Below, in pieces: positions 7,548-11,777 of a DNA stretch of 11,777 bases. Where the stretch lies: positions 1 through 11,777 of the forward strand of contig JBGASH010000092.1 in assembly GCA_044229775.1 (NCBI GenBank). The letters run 5' to 3'. Position 1 is the stretch's first letter. Every line of letters starts with the position of its first letter. This DNA is from JAHEYG01 sp044229775 (lineage in GTDB: Bacteria; Bacteroidota; Bacteroidia; B-17B0; Aurantibacillaceae). The translations under genes were made by a program, and so were the position numbers. The notes beneath the pieces were generated by a model, which saw only the letters and a list, made by a program, of their open reading frames with translations, did not search any database and was not told the DNA's origin.

Positions 7548-8357
7548 CTATACAAGGATTGATTCGTTAACACCTTGGTTAATTAGAGTGATAAATTCCT
7601 TACAAGCTTCTTCTGGTCTGGCGTGTTTCATAAAATAACTGCCGATCAGAAATCCATTGTAACCGTATTCTTTCAATTTTATAATTGTCGCTGGATCCTC
7701 TATTCCGCTTTCCGAGATCTTTACTACTGCAGGGGGGATCAGTGCGGATAATTTGAACGACTGTTCAAGATCTATCTCCATGGTTTTCAAATTGCGATTA
7801 TTAACACCTATGATATTAATGTCGTCATTAATTTTAAGGAGCTCTTCTTGTTCGTGTATTTCAAGGATCACTTCCATGCCAAGCGAATGCGCGGAATTAC
7901 TTAAGGTTTTTATTTCGCTTTTGGTTAGAACGGCCGCGATCAGTAAGATGGCATCGGCACCAATGGCTTTGGATTCGATGATCTGGTATTCATCAATGAT
8001 GAAATCCTTTCTTAAAATGGGACAAAAATTAAACTTTCGCGCAAGCATCAGGTCATCCGAAGTTCCCTTGAAAAAAGTGTGATCGGTCAATACCGATAAA
8101 GCGCTTGCGCCCGCTTGCATATAACCAATAGAAGTTTTTTCAACGTTCACGTATTTGTTAATATAACCTTTACTTGGCGAATGCCGCTTTATTTCGGCAA
8201 TGATCCCGCTTTTGTCGGACCGTTTTAAATATTTTGTCAGCGAAACGGGTTTTGTTTCAAAATACAGCGAACGTTCTAATAATCTTGTAGGGTAAAGTGA
8301 TCTGCGTTCACTTACTTCTTCTTTTTTATGGGTAATTATTTTTTCAAGAGTATTCAT
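7548..8357 (-). CDS. trpC: Indole-3-glycerol-phosphate synthase
   Basis: Closes the indole ring, converting the TrpF product to indole-3-glycerol phosphate with loss of CO2 and water. The 269 residues are the usual length for the single-function enzyme (not fused to TrpF as in enterobacteria). Likely catalytic residues are Glu55 and Lys57 (IIAEIKRHSPSKG), Lys117 (ILRKDFIIDEYQI), Glu166 (EVILEIHE), Asn188 (GVNNRNL) and Glu216 with Ser217 (KISESGI); GFLIGSYFM binds phosphate at the C-terminus. The start is six bases after the restored stop of trpD (8364-8366). That close fit supports reading trpD through to 8364. Confidence 0.96.
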   Translation of the reverse strand: MNTLEKIITHKKEEVSERRSLYPTRLLERSLYFETKPVSLTKYLKRSDKSGIIAEIKRHSPSKGYINKYVNVEKTSIGYMQAGASALSVLTDHTFFKGTSDDLMLARKFNFCPILRKDFIIDEYQIIESKAIGADAILLIAAVLTKSEIKTLSNSAHSLGMEVILEIHEQEELLKINDDINIIGVNNRNLKTMEIDLEQSFKLSALIPPAVVKISESGIEDPATIIKLKEYGYNGFLIGSYFMKHARPEEACKEFITLINQGVNESILV

Positions 8358-8363
8358 GGTGAT

Positions 8364-9342
8364 TTAGTTTAAAATGCTTTTAAATAATGATAAGGCTTTA
8401 CCTGATCTTAAAGTTTCCTGGCAATTAAGGATACAATCTTCAATTTTTAAATTTGGTTTTAGGCAATTCATGGCCATAGCGCTATTGACAATAACCACAT
8501 TTTCTTGCGGGGCGCTTGCTTGTCCTGATAAAATCTTAATGAAAATATCAGCTGCCGCTTTAATAGTGGTGCCAGCGTAAAGATCCTTTTTTTTTTAAGG
8601 TGGAGTAGCCAAGATCGAAGGGTTCATAAACCTTTTCAATTTTATTGGTTATACATTTAAAAGGAGAGGTCAAACTGATCTCATCGTAACCCGAAATGGA
8701 ATGCACGATGTTGTAATTAGTTTTTTGCAAAACGTAATGGTATAGTCTGGCCACTTCTAAATTGTAAACGCCTATGTATTGATAGTTCACGCGGGCCGGA
8801 TTAACAAGCGGCCCTAACAGATTAAAAAAAGTGCGAATACCTATTTCCTTACGGGGAATAGCGACTTTTTTTAAAGCGGGATGAAATATTGGCGCATGAA
8901 TGAAGCACAAATTATTCTCATTTAATTCTTTATTAAGTTCCGTTGAAGTTGTTTTAAATTCGTAACCAAAATATTTCAAAATATCTGAGGAGCCTGACAA
9001 GGATGAGGAACCATAATTACCATGTTTGGCTACAGGAATACCTGAAGCGGCTAATACTAACGCGGAGAGTGTCGAAATATTGAACGTGTTCTTTTGATCA
9101 CCACCGGTGCCGCACACATCGATCGCTTCTTTATCTAAGGTAATGGTTGTACTCAGATCCAATAATGCTTTTCTGAAACCGGACAGTTCTTCTACAGAAA
9201 CCGGCCGCTTAATATAAAAGGCCAGCAAAGAAGAAAGTTGTGTGTGATTAAATTTATTTTCGTTGATATCAAAAATAAGCTCGTACGCTTCTTTTTCTGA
9301 GAGGCGATGAGGAGTTGCTAGTTTTTCAAATTGGGTTTTCAT
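8364..9342 (-). CDS. trpD: Anthranilate phosphoribosyltransferase, interrupted by a one-base frameshift in an A10 run
   Basis: Transfers phosphoribose from PRPP to anthranilate. Read without correction, the frame gives 260 residues and stops at 8560-8562 after an unrelated tail (GSLRWHHY). Removing one A from the run at 8587-8596 gives 325 residues ending at TAA 8364-8366, normal TrpD length. The tail then reads DLYAGTTIKAAADIFIKIL, later VVIVNSAMAMNCL and SLRSGKALSLFKSIL, the expected TrpD C-terminus. The 252 residues before the run carry GTGGD (78-82), KHGN (106-109), Arg170 in PRKEIGIRT and Asp220-Glu221 in GYDEIS, so the catalytic core is intact. The uncorrected product would lack the last 73 residues. 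Causes could be sequencing error, recent mutation, or slippage rescue; the intact tail argues against long inactivity. A 124-bp repeat-bearing gap separates it from trpG. Confidence 0.88.
8587..8596 (-). other. A10 homopolymer at the trpD frameshift
   Basis: On the coding strand the run reads TT, ten A, GG. With ten A the codons are TTA AAA AAA AAA GGA; with nine they are TTA AAA AAA AAG GAT, which continues into the conserved TrpD tail. The correction needed is loss of one A (or gain of two) in the transcript, or a +1 (or -2) ribosomal shift; a -1 ribosomal shift would not restore the frame. Confidence 0.9.
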
Positions 9343-9387
9343 TTTTATTATTTATTTTATAGTTGTTGATGTTTGGTTTAGGCAAAG

Positions 9388-9417
9388 TCGCAGTCCTGAT
9401 AGCTATCGGGATCGCAG
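9388..9417. repeat. 18-bp near-palindrome flanked by 6-bp direct repeats in the trpG-trpD gap
   Basis: The 9394-9411 sequence TCCTGATAGCTATCGGGA is self-complementary except for one T/G position. It is directly flanked on both sides by TCGCAG (9388-9393 and 9412-9417). The rest of the 9343-9466 gap is AT-rich with no gene. The GATAGCTATC palindrome resembles a motif I recall as frequent in Bacteroidota genomes; that part is memory, not shown here. Confidence 0.75.
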
Positions 9418-9466
9418 AGCGAATAAATAAATAGCGTTGAGTGAAACTTTGGATATGGAAGTTGGA

Positions 9467-10033
9467 TCAGGCCTTAAGCCAATTGCGCATCATGTTCTCA
9501 CCGTTCTCCGATAAAATGGATTCAGGATGAAATTGAACACCGCGAACATCGTAACTGCTATGTTTAAGGGCCATGATGTTGTTTTTATCATCGGTAGCGG
9601 TGATAATGAGCTCACCGGGAAGCGCTTTGTTGCTCACAACCCAGGAGTGGTAGCGGCCCACGGTGAATTTTGCGGGGCAATTTTTAAAAATAAGATCTTC
9701 TTTGATAATGTTAACAGGAGTGGCAATGCCATGGTAAACGGTATCTAAATTTTGTAATTGCGCGCCAAAGTTCTCGCCAATGGCTTGTAATCCTAAACAC
9801 ACACCTAAAATAGATTTGGTAGAAGAATATTTTTTGAGAAGCTCCGGCATTATTCCGGCATCTTTTGGTAAACCCGGACCAGGTGATAACAAGATCTTAT
9901 CGTAGTTATTTACATCAGCCAAAGAGATCTTGTCGTTACGGATCACATCAAATGAAATATCACTTACCTTTTCCACCAAATGAACAAGGTTATAAGTGAA
10001 ACTATCGTAATTATCTAGTATAAGTAATTTCAT
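9467..10033 (-). CDS. trpG: Anthranilate synthase component II (glutamine amidotransferase)
   Basis: Releases ammonia from glutamine and passes it to TrpE for anthranilate synthesis. The 188 residues form a complete class I amidotransferase domain with no TrpD fusion. DNYDSFTYNLVH is at 7-18, SPGPGLPKDAG at 50-60, the nucleophile Cys79 in GVCLGLQAIG, and the other triad members His169 and Glu171 in VQFHPESILSENG. GRYHSWVV (126-133) is also typical. In some bacteria the same subunit serves p-aminobenzoate synthesis; whether it does here cannot be told from this window. The start lies one base after the trpE stop (TAAAATG), so the two subunits are probably translated in step. Confidence 0.95.
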   Translation of the reverse strand: MKLLILDNYDSFTYNLVHLVEKVSDISFDVIRNDKISLADVNNYDKILLSPGPGLPKDAGIMPELLKKYSSTKSILGVCLGLQAIGENFGAQLQNLDTVYHGIATPVNIIKEDLIFKNCPAKFTVGRYHSWVVSNKALPGELIITATDDKNNIMALKHSSYDVRGVQFHPESILSENGENMMRNWLKA

Positions 10034-10034
10034 T

Positions 10035-11501
10035 TTAGATCTCAGTTAATTCTGCTAAACTTTGCGTCTTAGCGTCTTTGTGGCTAACTATTGGACGTAC
10101 AATATTATTAAATTTCGTTGCATTAACAATGGCTTTTCTTAAAGCAGATATTTTATTATTTATTTCATTTAACTCACTTTCTTCATTTGAAGACACCACA
10201 ATTCCGGCTCCTGCCTGGTAATACAAAGTATTATTTTTACTTAAAAAGGTACGGATCATAATAGCATGATTGATTTCTCCTTCTAAACCAATGAATCCCG
10301 CGCATCCTCCATAAAACTCTCGAGCGGTATTTTCATACTGATCAATTAATTCCATGGACCGGTATTTTGGTGCTCCCGACAAGGTTCCTGCGGGAAAGGT
10401 TCCTGATAATAGTTCAAAAGGATCAAAATCATTTTTTCTCTCTCCTACGATCTTACTTACTAAATGGATCACATGCGAATAAAATTGCGTTTGTTTTAAG
10501 GTGTCAACTTTTACATTCGTGCAAAATTTACTCAAATCATTTCTGGCCAGATCAACCAGCATCATGTGTTCCGAATTTTCTTTTGGATCATTTAGCAATT
10601 CATTTGCTTTTTTAAGATCATTCACTACGTTATCCGTTCTCTTATAAGTTCCTGCAATAGGATGGATCTCGGCAATATTGTTCTTAACAACCAATTGCGC
10701 TTCGGGCGATGAACCAAAGATCCTGAGATCACCCATATCAAAATAAAATAAATAGGGCGATGGATTTATATTCTTTAAAGCGCGATACACATTAAATTCG
10801 TCGCCCGTGAAATCCTGACTGAACCTTCGCGATAATACCAATTGGAACACGTCACCTTGCTGACAATGTTCCTTGGCTTTGTTCACCTGGCTTTTGAATT
10901 CATCAGTTGTGCAGGAAACTTTTTCTTCGTTCGTTGTTTCAAAAGTAAAGGAGTTGACCTCGCAAAATAAAATTTGTTCTTCAATGTATTGAGATAATTC
11001 TAAAGCGGCATTTTTATTTTGGGCGTGTGTTATCAGGCAAAGCGAATTGGTTTGGTGATCGAATACCAGAATAACGGAATAGAAGTTGTAGAAAAGTTCA
11101 GGAATGTTTAAAGCTTTAGGGTTTATTAAAGAAATATCTTCAATGTAATTGATGATATCGTAGCCCATGTAACCAAACAATCCTGCATAACAAAAAGGTA
11201 AATTCTGTTTTTCAACTTCAAATAATGTTGTGAAGGATCTTATTTTGGCATTTAAGTTATCTTTTTCAGAGAATTTTTCTTCTATTATTTGTTCGGCTAT
11301 CTTAGTGCGCAAAAGCCCACCTTGTAATTTGATGCTGGCTATTGGATCCAAACAGATGTAAGAATAATGCCCTTCTTTACTATTATAATCGGAACTCTCC
11401 AATAATAACGGCGAAAGAAATTTATCCCTCAACCCCAAATATAAGCCCACCGGTGTTTTGGTGTCGGCTAAAATATGTTTTATGTGTGTGTATAGCTTCA
11501 T
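10035..11501 (-). CDS. trpE: Anthranilate synthase component I
   Basis: Converts chorismate to anthranilate using ammonia from TrpG, the first step of the Trp branch. Of 488 residues, the N-terminal part carries LLES (33-36), the conserved site for Trp feedback binding, along with NPSPY (246-250). The chorismate-binding domain shows GDVFQLVLSRRF (216-227), GSSPE (263-267), PIAGTYKR (281-288), LVDLARNDL (315-323), GTFPAGTLSGAPKYRSMELID (367-387), GGCAGFIG (398-405) and the GAG of 431-433. The usual end of the family comes near ISALRKAI (451-458); the roughly 30 residues beyond look unusual and include VSHKDAKTQS, translated from a repeat. The start at 11501 has GGGAGG eight bases upstream, but this lies within an inverted-repeat element. 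Expression is likely controlled by the attenuator upstream. Confidence 0.96.
   Translation of the reverse strand: MKLYTHIKHILADTKTPVGLYLGLRDKFLSPLLLESSDYNSKEGHYSYICLDPIASIKLQGGLLRTKIAEQIIEEKFSEKDNLNAKIRSFTTLFEVEKQNLPFCYAGLFGYMGYDIINYIEDISLINPKALNIPELFYNFYSVILVFDHQTNSLCLITHAQNKNAALELSQYIEEQILFCEVNSFTFETTNEEKVSCTTDEFKSQVNKAKEHCQQGDVFQLVLSRRFSQDFTGDEFNVYRALKNINPSPYLFYFDMGDLRIFGSSPEAQLVVKNNIAEIHPIAGTYKRTDNVVNDLKKANELLNDPKENSEHMMLVDLARNDLSKFCTNVKVDTLKQTQFYSHVIHLVSKIVGERKNDFDPFELLSGTFPAGTLSGAPKYRSMELIDQYENTAREFYGGCAGFIGLEGEINHAIMIRTFLSKNNTLYYQAGAGIVVSSNEESELNEINNKISALRKAIVNATKFNNIVRPIVSHKDAKTQSLAELTEI
10060..10084. repeat. Short interspersed repeat forming the 3' end of trpE
   Basis: The plus strand has two similar pieces, TTTGCGTCTT and TAGCGTCTTTG, in a row. 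In the coding direction this encodes SHKDAKTQS, beyond the conserved end of TrpE. I recall this GCAAAGACGC-type sequence as a common intergenic repeat in Bacteroidota and other phyla; copy number in this genome cannot be seen here. Confidence 0.6.
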
Positions 11502-11502
11502 G

Positions 11503-11634
11503 GCCTCATCCTCCCGCCCTCCTCCTTAAGGAGAAGGGAGCTAATTTTACTTCTTTTAATTTTATGTTTTATAATTTTCAATTCTTTTGACTTTCTTATT
11601 TGTTTCCCCTCACCTTGAGGGGGAGGGCAGGGCA
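11503..11634. repeat. GC-rich inverted-repeat (MITE-like) element between attenuator and trpE
   Basis: The 132-bp stretch has GC-rich ends and an AT-rich middle. The left end contains GCCCTCC (near 11516-11522) and the perfect palindrome CTCCTTAAGGAG (11522-11533). The right end contains the hairpin CCCCTCA/TGAGGGG (11606-11622) and GGAGGGC (11622-11628), complementary to the left GCCCTCC. This suggests a small element with terminal inverted repeats. No reading frame or transposase is inside. Confidence 0.5.
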
Positions 11635-11635
11635 C

Positions 11636-11665
11636 AAAAAAACCCGCTATTCGTTGAACAGCGGG
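11636..11665 (-). terminator. Intrinsic terminator of the trp attenuator (3:4 hairpin)
   Basis: In the - strand RNA, CCCGCUGUUC pairs with GAAUAGCGGG around an AAC loop: ten base pairs including one G-U. Seven U follow (11636-11642). The stem can lengthen by pairing the upstream AAAAGAG with the U run. It lies 31 nt after the leader stop codon and about 135 nt before trpE. Confidence 0.93.
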
Positions 11666-11724
11666 CTCTTTTAATGCCTTATAAGTATATAAATTCTTAG
11701 CTGCTCACATTGTTATTTGTAAGC
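11636..11724 (-). promoter_or_regulatory. Ribosome-mediated trp attenuator with alternative 1:2, 2:3 and 3:4 RNA pairings
   Basis: Region 1, GCUUACA (11718-11724), starts on the last base of the third Trp codon and can pair with region 2, UGUGAGC (11703-11709), seven pairs around an 8-nt loop. Region 2 can instead use UGAGCAGC (11700-11707) to pair with UGAACAGC-complementary GCUGUUCA (11655-11662), eight pairs; this takes the 5' arm of the terminator. A ribosome stalled on the Trp codons would cover region 1, favour 2:3 and allow readthrough. A ribosome reaching the stop codon would cover region 2 and allow the 3:4 terminator. The structures were found by eye; no free energies were computed. 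Confidence 0.88.
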
Positions 11725-11759
11725 CACCACCATGATTTATTTACTGTTAAATTTTTCAT
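11697..11759 (-). CDS. trpL: Trp operon leader peptide with three consecutive Trp codons
   Basis: A 20-residue frame, MKNLTVNKSWWWLTNNNVSS, runs from ATG (11757-11759) to TAA (11697-11699). Codons 10-12 are TGG TGG TGG (11724-11732). Trp is rare, so three in a row within twenty codons, immediately upstream of a terminator and a trp operon, is strong evidence of an attenuation leader peptide whose translation rate senses charged tRNA-Trp. The peptide itself need not have a function. There is no Shine-Dalgarno sequence in the 18 visible upstream bases, and the promoter lies so near that the mRNA may start just before the ATG. The last two Ser codons overlap RNA region 2, linking ribosome position to folding. 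Confidence 0.9.
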   Translation of the reverse strand: MKNLTVNKSWWWLTNNNVSS

Positions 11760-11767
11760 TTCTGTCA

Positions 11768-11775
11768 CAAATGTA
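11768..11775 (-). promoter_or_regulatory. Bacteroidota-type promoter -7 element (TACATTTG) for the trp operon
   Basis: The - strand reads TACATTTG, an exact match to the Bacteroidota -7 consensus TAnnTTTG. It ends eight bases before the leader ATG, so a start site at the usual few bases downstream would fall about 11760-11764, giving a 5' leader of roughly 1-5 nt. The matching -33 (TTTG-like) element would lie outside the window, so only half the promoter can be checked. Confidence 0.6.
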
Positions 11776-11777
11776 TG

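Noticed and set aside
7547..7573. Longer trpF start at 7573
   Set aside because: It adds nine residues not seen in TrpF proteins and overlaps trpC by 26 nt, whereas the ATG at 7546 gives the standard N-terminus.
8374..8580. Open frame on the + strand within the trpD C-terminal region
   Set aside because: It lies opposite the conserved TrpD tail, which explains the sequence; the antisense frame shows no family motif.
8587..8596. Programmed -1 ribosomal frameshift in trpD
   Set aside because: The A-rich run looks like a slippery site, but a -1 shift leads to the wrong frame; the frame is restored only by skipping one base, so this mechanism does not fit.
11498..11509. Tiny frame ATG AGG CCA TGA whose stop overlaps the trpE start codon
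   Set aside because: It is three codons long and falls in the GC-rich repeat element; nothing beyond the chance overlap suggests it is translated.
1..11777. CRISPR array, tRNA, rRNA, transposase, phage or defence genes
   Set aside because: No spaced direct repeats, no tRNA-like cloverleaf or CCA end, and no such proteins were seen; the only tandem repeat is the coding one at 581-1084.

Overview
The window is a piece of a moderately AT-rich Bacteroidota chromosome. Three things point there: a C-terminal type IX secretion (Por) sorting domain on the protein ending at 1618, a promoter -7 element of the Bacteroidota form TAnnTTTG at 11768-11775 (- strand), and general lack of Shine-Dalgarno sequences. 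I cannot name the genus.

Layout. Positions 1-1618 (+ strand) hold two cell-surface genes: the 3' end of a gene for an FGE/SUMF1-like (C-type-lectin fold) protein, and a T9SS-exported protein with seven 24-residue repeats. Everything from 1632 to 11777 is one convergent - strand unit of aromatic amino acid genes. In transcription order it reads: promoter, Trp leader peptide, attenuator, trpE, trpG, trpD, trpC, trpF, trpB, trpA, DAHP synthase, aroB, aroA. Most junctions overlap or are under 20 nt, so the ten genes look like a single operon covering the first (DAHP synthase), second (AroB) and sixth (AroA) steps of the shikimate pathway and the whole chorismate-to-tryptophan branch.

The most informative part is the right edge. 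A 20-residue reading frame with three consecutive Trp codons is followed by a strong intrinsic terminator, and the RNA between them can form the mutually exclusive 1:2, 2:3 and 3:4 pairings of classical ribosome-mediated transcription attenuation. The promoter lies so close to the leader start codon that the leader mRNA may be nearly leaderless. If this is right, tryptophan supply also controls three common shikimate-pathway genes.

The operon has been disturbed by small repeats. A GC-rich inverted-repeat element sits between attenuator and trpE. A widespread-type 'KDAKT' repeat forms the last residues of TrpE. A palindrome flanked by 6-bp direct repeats fills the otherwise unexpected trpG-trpD gap. 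trpD carries a one-base frameshift in a run of ten A, with the remaining 73 codons intact in the next frame. It may be a sequencing error, a recent mutation, or a gene rescued by slippage.
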